A stretch of 14,195 nt of DNA, from positions 1-14,195 of the forward strand of contig JNEM01010749.1 of NCBI GenBank assembly GCA_000697335.1, in the 5' to 3' direction. Both the position numbers and the translations under genes were made by a program. Below are positions 1 through 8,616 of the stretch, piece after piece. How positions within the stretch are numbered: position 1 is the stretch's first letter; the number at the start of each line of letters is the position of its first letter. The notes under the pieces are model-generated. The model did no database searches. It saw only the letters and a program-made list of their open reading frames with translations, and had not been told where the DNA came from. Origin of the DNA: Conidiobolus incongruus B7586. Taxonomy: Eukaryota; Entomophthoromycota; Entomophthoromycetes; Entomophthorales; Conidiobolaceae.

Positions 1-1073
1 AATTATAATATCACTCTAATATATTTAAATTTTAATTTATAGAATCAAACCTTAATTCTTTAATTCTAAAAACATTATCAATTTAATATATATTATCAAA
101 CTATTGGTAAATAATTAAATTAACTAGTTATCTTATTAATTTATTATTAAGGATTTGTTTATTTATTTTTATTTAAAAAATGATAAGAATTTATTATTAT
201 ATAATAAGAGAATTTATATTTCTCTAAAGATATATTAGATTGGCTTATTATTTTCTAATATAAAGATTTTTTAATTATTAATTTTAATAATTTTTGATTT
301 TATTAATTTATTTTGAAATTAATAAAACCTAGCTTTACTTTGATTTTAAGATATGAAAAGTCAGGGTAACTAAAAGATTAATAATATATATAATCCTTTC
401 CAACCTGGACTTGATTTAAAAAGTCAACATATATTATTAAATTCAAATTTAAATATAATAACTTATTATATATATTGAAAAATATATTAAAAAATTAAAA
501 GTTTTGAACTTAAAATAACTAATTTTAGCTATATAAATTATAAACAATAATTTTTACTATTAAAAATATTTGAATATTCAAATCAATAATAAAACACTAT
601 ATTTTTACCATAAAATAATAAACTTTAATTCAATAAATAATAATTGGTTCATTTTAAAATAATGATAAATAACTATGAAAAATATATAAATTAAATATAT
701 TTGGAATATTCAGTTCTAACATAAATATTTATTTAATAATTTATAATTTAGTATTGATCTATTATAAGCCTTATTTATTTAAATATTGATATTTAATAGA
801 AAATAATAATATATAATATAAATCTAACAAAAATGATTTTTAATAAAAATAATAAATTTAAATATTGAAAAAATATTCAATATAAAATTTATTGATTTTT
901 ATTTCTGAACTATTATCATAGTAAAGATTATTATTCTATATTATGTTTTTAAAAAATAGTATTTTAAAAGTTAAAAATTAACTATAGTTATTTTTTGATA
1001 TTATTAAAAGTTAATTAAAATTATTAAGTAATGAATTACTTATTTTCAATTTATATCAAATTAAATTTATATT
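1..1073. other. AT-rich intergenic stretch, no gene seen
   Basis: No open frame of useful length or recognisable family is visible on either strand. The stretch is almost pure A/T with short homopolymer and TA tracts. The only structure I could pick out is an imperfect inverted repeat centred near 386, listed separately. It ends at the TA dinucleotide that flanks the mariner element. Confidence 0.7.
358..412. repeat. Imperfect inverted repeat (possible hairpin or MITE remnant)
   Basis: The left arm begins AAGTCAGGGT and the right arm ends ACCTGGACTT, whose reverse complement is AAGTCCAGGT. Inside these, AAAAGATTA faces TAATCCTTT. The arms flank an A/T loop, giving a stem of about 22 bp with mismatches. 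Weaker complementarity may continue outward to about 310 and 460. It is the most G/C-containing patch in an otherwise bare region. It could be a small foldback element, a transcribed hairpin or chance. Confidence 0.35.
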
Positions 1074-1169
1074 TATTACTCTGCATTTTTAATAATAGGA
1101 ATTTTTTGCAATTAAAAATAAATAAACATTTGAATACATGATATATAAAAATAAATATATAATATAAAT

Positions 1170-2204
1170 TTAATAGTTTCCTTTATTATTAATAACTTTT
1201 TGCTATACTTTTGGCAAACTTCTAACACCTAAAAAATAGTTCTTTTTATTAAGGACTGAAATTTGATGTTTCACAAACCAATTAAATTTTCCTGCAGAAA
1301 TTTTCTTTCCTGTAAGCTGGTTTTTTAATTGCCCAAAGCAATTATAATCACATGGGTTATAATCAGGGGAATATACTGGATGTGGTAATTCTTTCCAGTT
1401 ATTTTTAATTAGAAAGTTTTTTACAGCTTTAGATTTATGTATTTTGCAATTATCATGCAAAATAATAGGTCTTCTCAAATTATATTGAGAACACCAATTA
1501 GAAATACTTTTATTTAAAAAAGCAATATATAATTTACTATTAATTGATTTTCCTTCAGGAACTAAATAAAAATAGCATATACCATTATAATCCATTGCAA
1601 TAATTAACATTTGCTTATTAACAAAGTGTTTATTTAAAGGGATTTGTGGAGGGGGTTGATTTAGCTTAATCCAGCATCTTGATTTGTGTTTTGGTAAAGG
1701 ATTATACATAAGGATCTAAGATTCATCAATTGCAATTATTTGCTGTAAAAGTCTAGGCTTCTAGTAATATTTCAATAGGTTTTGTTTAGCAATAGCTACT
1801 CTAGCTTTTTTTTGAGCTTTAGTTAAATTATAAGGTAGCCATTTTACATTTTTATTTATTAATTTTAGTTTAAACTTTAAAATATATAAAATACTTGTAA
1901 AACTAATATTAAAGTGCTTAGATAATTCTCTAGCTGAAATAAAAAGGTGCTTTTCAATATATTTTTTCACTCTATTTACAATTGAAAGAGTAATAGTTGA
2001 AGTTGGTCTTCTAGATTTTGGTAGGTTTTGAATAGTTTCTCTCTTAGCCTTAAAGTAATTTACCTAGCAATAAATTGTTGATTTAGATAATGCTTTATTA
2101 CCAAAAGCTACTTGTAAATTTTGAATAATTTTAGAGGGTTTATGGTTAAGTTTTACTGATACCAAAATAAAAAACTTTTGATGATCACTATTTGGTTTAA
2201 GCAT
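1170..2204 (-). pseudogene. Mariner transposase, copy A: intact length, four in-frame TAGs
   Basis: The frame from ATG at 2204 to TAA at 1170-1172 is 345 codons, the usual mariner length, with no frameshift. The N-terminal third looks like the mariner helix-turn-helix region (SKSTIY, then a QNLPKSRRPTS linker). The catalytic triad reads D160 (AIDES), D251 (LHDNCK) and D286 (NPCDYN). D251 to D286 gives the D34D spacing of mariners, and ELPHPVYSPDYNP is the typical mariner block before the last Asp. Codons 47, 148, 163 and 334 are TAG. Codon 163 sits where mariners have the W of DE[T/S]W, codon 334 where they have RWQKV, and codon 47 at the conserved Trp of the HTH region, so each is best read as TGG changed to TAG. 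The coding potential beyond codon 334 (QKVINNKGNY) still resembles a mariner C terminus. Confidence 0.93.
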
Positions 2205-2254
2205 GATTAAATTAAACAACCAATTTTAAAAAGTTAATTTTTTAATCAAAAAAA

Positions 2255-2258
<4 letters not shown>

Positions 2259-2287
<29 letters not shown>
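2259..2287. repeat. (TA)14 microsatellite inside mariner copy A
   Basis: An uninterrupted TA tract lies between the transposon's upstream terminal repeat and the transposase start. The same tract is present at the same place in copies B, C and D, with a different length in each. It is therefore part of the element and not an independent microsatellite. Confidence 0.9.
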
Positions 2288-2293
<6 letters not shown>

Positions 2294-2401
2294 TATATAA
2301 TTTCCTATTAACTTTGTATATATTTATTCATTTCAAACTAATAATATGTTTGAAAAATTGGAAATTAAAAAATTTCCCATTATTTCAAATTCAAGGTAAT
2401 A

Positions 2402-3234
2402 ATTCTGTTAGAAGTTAAAATAATATTGATAATGTAATAATTAAATTCAATATAAAAGTTAATTTAGTTTTTTAATCTAATAATAATATTTTTTTATAAT
2501 ATGAATTTGTAATAATACAAAATATATAATAATAAGGTTGAATAAATAATAACTTAATATAATAATTGAAACTAGATAGTTTTTCAGTTTAATACTTATC
2601 ACACCAAATATCTGAAATAAAAATATGATTATATTTGATTAAAAAACAATTCCTTTATTATCTTAATAGACATAATATTTTGATTATTTGTTAAATTGTA
2701 TTTTTTATTTAAAATTATTTTATAATGGTTAATAATATATAAAAAAGTGTATAATGTTTAAAAACTATTTCTAAACTCAAGAATTATTAAAAATTTAATT
2801 TTAAATATTTACATGTAAATTTAATTACTAATATCTCTGTAATTTTTACCCATCTGCCAAGTTTTTAAAATTAGTTGTTTGATCAGACTATACATTATAA
2901 TGTTTTGTGCAGTATGAATATCAAAGAAATTATAGTAATTCACCTTTAACAATTAATGATATATAATATTGAATTCGGCGCAATAATAATTTTCCCATGC
3001 AACATATATTTCACATTTTTAGCTGCCTTGGTTTTTTATGTTTGCAATATTGTTTCAGATTAAACTCCTAATACAGCAAAATGAACAAGTTTTCTACAGA
3101 TTTCAGTATATGAAATATTACTATTATGAATGACCCATAATTTGAAGTGAAATTAAAAAAGATATAAGAGATGAATTAGGACTGTGCAATTAGAAAAAAT
3201 AAAATTTCTTAGAATTTTTGACATATTATAATGA
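2402..3234. other. Intergenic DNA upstream of the first cluster gene
   Basis: No gene is seen. The left two thirds are A/T desert. From about 2960 the sequence becomes slightly richer (for example GAATTCGGCGCAA near 2971), which may mark upstream regulatory DNA of the gene at 3303. A short string near 3127 (TATGAATGACCC) resembles one upstream of the paralogue near 5301 (TATGAATTACCC), a possible remnant of the duplicated promoter. Confidence 0.5.
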
Positions 3235-3244
3235 TATCAATAGG
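3235..3244 (+). promoter_or_regulatory. TATA-like box of the first cluster gene
   Basis: TATCAATAGG starts 68 bp before the ATG. The paralogue has TATAAATAGG starting 67 bp before its ATG, so this is probably the homologous box with one substitution. The leaders also share AATAATAAAT directly before the ATG. Confidence 0.5.
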
Positions 3245-3302
3245 AGTTCAAAATTAAGTTTAAAAATCAATTTTTCCATAAATTTAAATATTAATAATAA
3301 AT

Positions 3303-4013
3303 ATGAATAATTCCAATACTGAACAAGACATCGAAAGATCTCAAACACCACCACCTCCCTCTTATGAAGAGTCTGAACGAGCTCACCGCTCTACTCATTT
3401 CAATAGTTATCATCAGATTCAATTTCATCCAAGCTATCCACCACAATCCATTGCTTCTACGTCTCAGCTCCCTCAACCATCAGCGCCACCACTTCCATTA
3501 CAACCTTCTCAATCATCCAAGCCTTCAAAGCCCTCCAATCCATCTCAACCTTTCGAACCAAGTCTCCCCAATACCCCAACATTAGACAACTTAGAAAAAC
3601 AGATTCTGCAATTTGAATCCAAATCCAACGAATACGTAGATAAAATGGAAAAGAAACTGGCATCAATTTTCGACACTGAATCCTACACCAAACATCAAAC
3701 TTACTTGGACTATCATATCAATGACCGGCAGACCAAACTCGACAAGTATCTCGAGATGCACCAACGAAGGACGGAGCTTATTATAGAATATCAGCAAGCT
3801 AAACTCTCAAAAGATTTGGAACAAGTTTCCAAAAATGTATCATGGGTTGAGTCGTCAATTTGTTCAGGGTCTAGTACTTGTACATGCAATTCGTATGATA
3901 CCGGAGTGTGTTGTGGTCCTAAGTGTATCAAGTACCCACCACAAACTGGGAATAATTCAAGTCAAATTGACAATGATTATTGTGATAATAATAGTATGAG
4001 AAAAAGCGAATAG
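3303..4013 (+). CDS. Pro-rich PPxY/PSAP protein with hendecad helix and Cys cluster (paralogue 1)
   Basis: A 236-aa protein of no family I recognise. There is no signal peptide and no membrane segment. In order: PPSY (18-21, within TPPPPSYEES), a WW-domain ligand motif; a Pro/Ser/Gln-rich region to about residue 92, including PSAP at 59-62 and repeated KPS/QPS triplets; a charged helical segment at about 97-173 that divides into seven 11-residue units without gaps; then a Cys cluster (C187, C193, C195, C203, C204, C208) containing CTCN, CCGPKC and KYPPQT; and an Asn-rich tail ending SMRKSE. It aligns along its whole length with the gene at 5386. The start is supported by A at -3, by identical leader and N-terminal sequence in the paralogue, and by the abrupt rise in G+C (roughly 40% in the frame by eye) over the flanks. 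PSAP plus PPxY recalls LITAF-type and ESCRT-recruiting proteins, but the LITAF domain itself is absent. Function is unknown; a WW/ubiquitin-ligase adaptor at membranes is inference. Confidence 0.82.
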   Translation: MNNSNTEQDIERSQTPPPPSYEESERAHRSTHFNSYHQIQFHPSYPPQSIASTSQLPQPSAPPLPLQPSQSSKPSKPSNPSQPFEPSLPNTPTLDNLEKQILQFESKSNEYVDKMEKKLASIFDTESYTKHQTYLDYHINDRQTKLDKYLEMHQRRTELIIEYQQAKLSKDLEQVSKNVSWVESSICSGSSTCTCNSYDTGVCCGPKCIKYPPQTGNNSSQIDNDYCDNNSMRKSE

Positions 4014-5318
4014 ATCTTAAATAATCTAGATTTTATTTAGTAAATATTTAATTTCTGAAATACTTCGAATCCAAAAAATTAAAAATTATTTATCAATTTC
4101 AAAAATTATACTATTTGATTGATTGTAATATTCTTTAATAAGGTTATTAATATTAAAGTAAACAAATTTTAATTATCAAATATCAAGCGTTAGTGACAAA
4201 TTTTGAACAAATCAGTTTTAATAAAAATGTTAACACTATATATATTGTTAGGAATTAGTTAAAATTTAATATGAAACTAAATTTTATATACCATTTCTAA
4301 TTTAATTAATTTTTATTAATAGTTTCGTAATTTAATATTACTGAATTGTATAAAATATATTACCAACAATTCTAAAAACTTTTTGAATTAATTAACGATT
4401 TGATTCCATTTTTAATTTCATTAATTTCAAAATTAAATAATTAATTACAAAATTTATACCAAAAAATCAATCCGAATATAAAAATATAAGCATAAAAACC
4501 AAATATTCTTGCAATATTCTATATAAATTTAACGATTAAAAGAGTATTAAGTTGAACTGAATATTATATTAACCAAATTTACATAATGAAATTACATTTT
4601 TTTAATAAATATCATTATATTATTCAGAATATAACAGGTGATGAATTGATCCTTCGAAAAACAGAGAAAATTTGATACCAATATTGAAATATATCAAATT
4701 AAAACTAAGGATATATATATATATATATATATATCTTATATGTGTAATGTTGAAATGAGTATTAAACTGAGTTGATATTATATAAAATTGGTGATATGTC
4801 GCATACAAATAAAAGTTAGAATATATAAAAACAAGGAATAAAATTTATTATTCTTAATATAAAATATGATTCTTTTCACAAATTATGGAAATTGGTGAAA
4901 TTTTCTATAGATATTCATATAATTATTAATCAATAAAATTTTTATAAAGTAATTATTGACAATTGTTAAAGTTTTATTCTTGTAAATTGAGATCATCCTT
5001 ATAAATTCAATTACTTAAGTTCTAATAACTATCTTGAAAATATGTAATTTATTATGTAAATTACATTTAAAGTAATAATAATTTAATTACTATCTTTTAT
5101 TTAATAAATATTAATTTAAATAGTAATTTTTCAGAGAACAGCTGAATAAAAGCTCAATCTATTCAGTCAATCAATTATAACCTATCAATTTCTCGAAACT
5201 GAAAATGCTGAGTTGAATAATTTAAAATTATAAAATGTGCCAATAGAAATGATCTTTGACTGCGTATTTTGAATCAATCAAATTTCATATCAAACTTTAT
5301 TATGAATTACCCGAAGAA
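4014..5318. other. Intergenic DNA between paralogues 1 and 2
   Basis: About 1.3 kb of A/T-rich DNA with no supportable gene on either strand. An antisense open frame around 4620-4808 is driven by the TA microsatellite and looks random. The last 180 bp before the TATA box at 5319 contain less A/T-biased words (CAGAGAACAGCTGAATAAA near 5132, GTGCCAATAGAAATGATC near 5236, including a CCAAT), which are candidate upstream promoter elements of paralogue 2. Confidence 0.55.
4711..4734. repeat. (AT)12 microsatellite
   Basis: A perfect AT dinucleotide tract. Unlike the other long TA tracts in the window, its flanks do not match the mariner ends, so it is a free-standing microsatellite or the remnant of an element that is no longer recognisable. 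Confidence 0.85.
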
Positions 5319-5328
5319 TATAAATAGG
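5319..5328 (+). promoter_or_regulatory. TATA box of paralogue 2
   Basis: TATAAATAGG is a consensus TATA box 67 bp before the ATG. Transcription would be expected to start about 30 bp downstream, around the AGTTCACTC at 5353-5361. The equivalent position before paralogue 1 carries TATCAATAGG. Confidence 0.7.
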
Positions 5329-5385
5329 CATTATAGCCACTTATTGAAAAGTAGTTCACTCATACATTAAGTACCAATAATAAAT

Positions 5386-6135
5386 ATGAATAATTCTAAT
5401 AATCTTAAGGATATTGAAAGATCTCAAACTCCACCACCTCCCTCCTATGATGAGTCTCAAAGAGCTCAATACTCTACATACCCAAATAATTATCAACAGC
5501 CTCAGTTTGGTTCAAGTTATCCCCCACAGCCAATGGCTTCTACATCTAATACTCCTTATTATAATCAGCCTTCTACATCTCAGCCTCCTCAGCCATCTAC
5601 GTCATCATTACCTTTTCCACCTTTCCAGCCGTCACAACCATCACATCCCTCCCAACCAGGTTTTTCTAATATTCCAATATTAGGAGGCTTTGAAAAACAC
5701 ATGATAAAATTCGAACAAAAATTGAACAAACATTTAGACAAGATGGAAAAGAAGATGGCATCTTGTTCCAATGCCGACCACATCAACAAGCACCAACATA
5801 AATTAGAACGTCATCTAAGCCACCAACAACAAAAGATGGAAAAGTATTTTGAGAAACACCAACACAAGATAGAGCGTATGTTCGAACACCAACAGGCTAA
5901 ACTTCAGAGAGATTTGGAGAAAGTGTCAAAGAAATGTTGTTCGTGGGGCTCGACATCATCCTGCTCTAAACCTAATTATTGTACATGTAATTGGTATGAT
6001 CGCAAAATGAGTTGTGGACCTATGTGTACCAAGTATCCACCTCAAACCTCCAGTGTGAATAACTCTCAAGATCCCAATAATTCCAAATATTTTGACGATA
6101 ATTACTATTATAATAATAGTATGAGAAAATATTAA
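5386..6135 (+). CDS. Pro-rich PPxY protein with hendecad helix and Cys cluster (paralogue 2)
   Basis: A 249-aa protein, the clearest member of the cluster family; no known family recognised. Layout: PPSY at 18-21; a Tyr/Pro/Gln/Ser-rich linker to about 93, with QPSQPSHPSQP; the motif NIPILGGF (95-102); seven consecutive 11-residue units at 102-178, for example KHQHKLERHLS (135-145) and HQQAKLQRDLE (168-178), with hydrophobic residues recurring at fixed places among Lys, Glu, His and Gln; then C184, C185, C193, C199, C201, C210 and C214 in CTCNWYD and CGPMC; then KYPPQT and an Asn/Tyr-rich tail with NNSMRKY. An 11-residue period is typical of long amphipathic helices that lie on membranes or form right-handed coils. 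It shares its start context and whole layout with the gene at 3303. There is no signal peptide, so it should be cytosolic or peripheral to membranes. A polyadenylation-like AATAAA lies near 6170. The role as an adaptor is inferred from the PPxY motif. Confidence 0.85.
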   Translation: MNNSNNLKDIERSQTPPPPSYDESQRAQYSTYPNNYQQPQFGSSYPPQPMASTSNTPYYNQPSTSQPPQPSTSSLPFPPFQPSQPSHPSQPGFSNIPILGGFEKHMIKFEQKLNKHLDKMEKKMASCSNADHINKHQHKLERHLSHQQQKMEKYFEKHQHKIERMFEHQQAKLQRDLEKVSKKCCSWGSTSSCSKPNYCTCNWYDRKMSCGPMCTKYPPQTSSVNNSQDPNNSKYFDDNYYYNNSMRKY

Positions 6136-6934
6136 TAGATAAATAGTTAGTTAATATTTGATTAAGTAAATAATAAACAATCTAAGGTGTATAATATCAA
6201 TAATTATTCATTAATTCATTATTTTATAATTTCTTTAAATAAAATTAACACTATTCTTGCAATTGACGCAAAATTTTTCTTTTTTAAGAGTTAAAATTCT
6301 TAACTTGGAGTACAATTTTATTTATTTTTCAATTATTTATTAATATCAATTGAAACAATATTGAATCATTTGAACTTGATTTAATCAAAATAGTCACTTT
6401 ATTGGGAAGAATAAGGAGTCCAGTAGTTAATAAAAAAATTATTAAAATTACTGGGATATTAGAATGAACCTAGAATTATCAAAAAATATACACCCATGTA
6501 AAATTAAATTGAATATAAATTATAAAAATATCAAAAATTATATGTAAAAAAAACTTAAAGTTGAATCTCTCACTTTATCTTTCAAATATATGATTATTTT
6601 TCTTAGATAATTTTCGTTTCAATACATGATTTTATCCGAAGCCAAGAATTTAACATAATAACAAATAATTGATAAAAATTAAATTTCAATAATAATCAGG
6701 ATAAAATTATGATTTATACTATATACGGAAATATATTTAAATTTTAAAATTTTTATATTTATCCAATCAATTGAAATATAATTATTTCACGTAGCATTAA
6801 AATAATTTAATCAAATTTTTTTTTTGAAAAATTTGATATAATTTTTTATTAATTTAATATTAGTTGAAGTTGCGGAAAATATAATCTTTGCTATTAAAAT
6901 ACTTTGGTAATAAAATGTGGAGAGTTAATTGAAA
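6136..6934. other. Intergenic DNA, no gene seen
   Basis: A/T-rich spacer of about 0.8 kb between paralogue 2 and the shorter relative. No coding frame, RNA or transposon ends were recognised. The final 100 bp should hold the promoter of the next gene. Confidence 0.6.
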
Positions 6935-6944
6935 TATATAAAGG
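6935..6944 (+). promoter_or_regulatory. TATA box of the third cluster gene
   Basis: TATATAAAGG lies 72 bp before the ATG at 7007, nearly the same spacing as in the two longer paralogues. The related pseudogene has TATATACAGA at a similar distance. Confidence 0.6.
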
Positions 6945-7006
6945 AATGAAAGTATCCTAAACTTTTAAATATTAACGAATCAATTCAAACTCAATAAAAA
7001 TCAAAA

Positions 7007-7381
7007 ATGAATCAAAGTATGAAGAAATCTAGTGAATTGCCTCCTGCTTATGATCAAACTAACACAATTGAACTAATGACTAAATCCGATTACACTCAAG
7101 AAAAAACTGCTTCTGAAGATTATTCGAACAAATACAATCACTGTTCCACTCCATTCATTTTCAGACTTCCAATTATTCGAATGTTTTACAGACATGCTAC
7201 GAAATTGGAGCACAGATTGAACCATTGCGAATCTCAAATGAATTTACCACACTATCATTGCAATCATCACTGTAATATAAAAATGGCAAAATGCCAGAGA
7301 AAGGTCCAACGTTATCAACGTCGTCAGGAGCGTAAAATGGAGAGAGAGTTCGCTAGACATCATAGAAGATGTGGATGTTGA
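7007..7381 (+). CDS. Short PPxY family member with basic, Cys/His-containing helix
   Basis: A 124-aa protein, not recognised as a known family. PPAY lies at 12-15 (ELPPAYDQ), a WW-domain ligand motif. A polar, acidic linker follows, then a hydrophobic stretch IFRLPIIRMFY (51-61) that corresponds to NIPILGGF in paralogue 2 and KIPVVKFFY in the gene at 10937. From residue 62 the chain again falls into 11-residue units: RHATKLEHRLN (62-72), then a His/Cys-rich unit with HCNHHC (84-89), then KCQRKVQRYQR and RQERKMEREFA. It ends in HHRRCGC. The basic C terminus would suit binding to acidic lipids or nucleic acid, and the His/Cys patch could bind metal; both are guesses. The start has A at -3. A close but broken copy lies downstream at 8223. 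AATAAA at 7460-7465 is a possible polyadenylation signal. Confidence 0.8.
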   Translation: MNQSMKKSSELPPAYDQTNTIELMTKSDYTQEKTASEDYSNKYNHCSTPFIFRLPIIRMFYRHATKLEHRLNHCESQMNLPHYHCNHHCNIKMAKCQRKVQRYQRRQERKMEREFARHHRRCGC

Positions 7382-8159
7382 ATTTATTCCACACATTTAA
7401 TTGTTGTTTTCTTTTTAACTAGTCTTCTTAATTACCAGTTAATATTCATGTAAATATTAAATAAAAACCATAATAATCATAATACTATTACCATTTACTG
7501 CAATAATTAACACCTCAATCATTCTGTTTTCTAATAAGTAATCCAGTAAATCTTTGAATATTATTTGAAATTAGCGATAATCAAATACATAGTAAATCAA
7601 ATTAATGTAATTTATAAATTACAAACATATCAAAATATATTGAAATTGAAGTATTATAGACGTATTGACTTTCACAATTAAATATGATCTGCATAAAATA
7701 AATTTTAAAATAAATATATACCTCATTAATCAATTTATTGCCGATATATAACAACCTAAAATAACTAACAATATTTCTGAAATTAAGATGAAATTTCAAA
7801 CCTAATATTAACAAGTTAAAAAAATCAATATAAAAATCCAAATCAAATATAAGTAGATGCCATGTAGCAATACATTATCAATATTATTTAATTCTTTATT
7901 TACACTATTTCAGGAATTACTTTTCACTATTACTAAATAAGACAACCGCTTAAATTATTAAATTTCAAAAACTTGTGAAATATGAAATGGAGCTGTTTAA
8001 TTCTCGTAGCTTTCAAACAAATTAGTATTTTTTCAATTTAGATAAATTATGACAAAAAAATTTTTTCTTCATAATAGCTTATATGTGAAATATTCAATTT
8101 AAACTCAATAATAAAAAAATGAGTAAATAATGATTTATAATCTGTTTGTTTGCAGAAAT
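7382..8159. other. Intergenic DNA, no gene seen
   Basis: A/T-rich spacer of about 0.8 kb. A minus-strand open frame around 7602-7841 has the Ile/Asn/Tyr/Phe composition expected of chance frames in A/T DNA and is not called. No repeat or RNA structure was recognised. Confidence 0.6.
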
Positions 8160-8167
8160 TATATACA
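8160..8167 (+). promoter_or_regulatory. TATA-like box of the decayed fourth locus
   Basis: TATATACA sits 63 bp before the pseudogene ATG and in a context (GAAATTATATACAGATGAAG) that parallels the box of the gene at 7007 (GAAATATATAAAGGAATGAA). The promoter therefore seems to have been duplicated together with the gene. Confidence 0.4.
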
Positions 8168-8222
8168 GATGAAGATAATTAAAATATAAAATTAGTTAAT
8201 ATAGTAATCAGTAATATTATAA

Positions 8223-8616
8223 ATGAATCAGATATGTAAAAATTTAGTGAATTCCATCCAACTTATGAACAAACCAATACATCTGACCCAATAACCGAGC
8301 TTGATTACTTGAAAAAAAAATCTCTGAGAACAATTGATCCAACCAATATTACTCAAGATCTCTTCATGCCAACATCGTTCTACGCAATTTATCTTTAAGC
8401 TTGTAATTATCGAAATGGTTAGAAATATGCTATTTGATAAGTGCATAAATTGAACAATTGGAATTATCAAATCAACCCTCTATAGTATTATTACAACCAC
8501 AATTTAAATAATAAGGTTAGAGAATTCTAGAGAAGGATAGAATGCTATCTATAAGTCGTAAGTAGTGAAATAAATAGATAAAATTGGCTAGATATAGTAG
8601 AAGATGTGATTGTAAG
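8223..8616 (+). pseudogene. Decayed copy of the short PPxY gene at 7007
   Basis: The DNA aligns with the gene at 7007 from the start (ATGAATCA, then AGTGAATT and TTATGAACAAAC matching TTATGATCAAAC) to the end (CTAGATATAGTAGAAGATGTG against CTAGACATCATAGAAGATGTG). The start codon is kept, but the reading frame shifts within the first ten codons and then meets stops, and several small indels follow. The PPAY site reads roughly HPTY when the homologous frame is followed. Differences include many transversions, so this is ordinary decay after tandem duplication and not the transition-only pattern of the mariner copies. It may still be transcribed, since a TATA-like box remains upstream. Confidence 0.8.

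Larger units (their letters stand above)
1076..2399 (-). mobile_element. Mariner-family DNA transposon, copy A (full length)
   Basis: This is a 1324-bp element with imperfect terminal inverted repeats of about 38 bp (1076-1113 and 2362-2399). Read inward, both start TTAC and share a core like TAATGGGAAATTTTTTAATT, with minor differences. It is flanked by TA on both sides (1074-1075 and 2400-2401), the target duplication of Tc1/mariner elements. Inside lie a (TA)n tract and one transposase frame on the minus strand. It matches copies B and C end to end. It is the best preserved of the four, with both ends and TSD intact and no indel in the coding frame. It is probably immobile unless another copy supplies transposase. 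Confidence 0.95.

Noticed and set aside
1203-2066. TAG read as Trp in a non-standard genetic code
   Set aside because: It would explain copy A neatly, but the host genes at 3303 and 10937 end in TAG at the place expected from their relatives, TGG is still used for Trp within the same frame, and copy C also has TAA and TGA at coding positions. Mutation of TGG to TAG explains all of this.
3291-3666. Frames overlapping the first long paralogue on the other strand and in another frame
   Set aside because: They are shadows of the Pro-rich codons. The forward frame is conserved with the paralogue at 5386 and the others are not.
4620-4808. Minus-strand open frame around the AT microsatellite
   Set aside because: It consists of codons forced by the repeat and A/T composition, has no family resemblance, and lacks the G+C rise seen in the real genes.
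3303-6135. The long paralogues as LITAF-domain proteins or virus-derived Gag genes
   Set aside because: PPSY and PSAP suggest both, but there is no LITAF CxxC...HxxxC core with its hydrophobic helix, no capsid-like domain or zinc knuckle CCHC, and no LTRs or reverse transcriptase nearby.
7602-7841. Minus-strand frame rich in Ile, Tyr, Phe and Asn
   Set aside because: Composition is that of random A/T-rich DNA, with no promoter or homologue recognised.
8228-8470. Minus-strand frame over the decayed fourth locus
   Set aside because: The DNA aligns on the plus strand with the gene at 7007, so the antisense frame is incidental.
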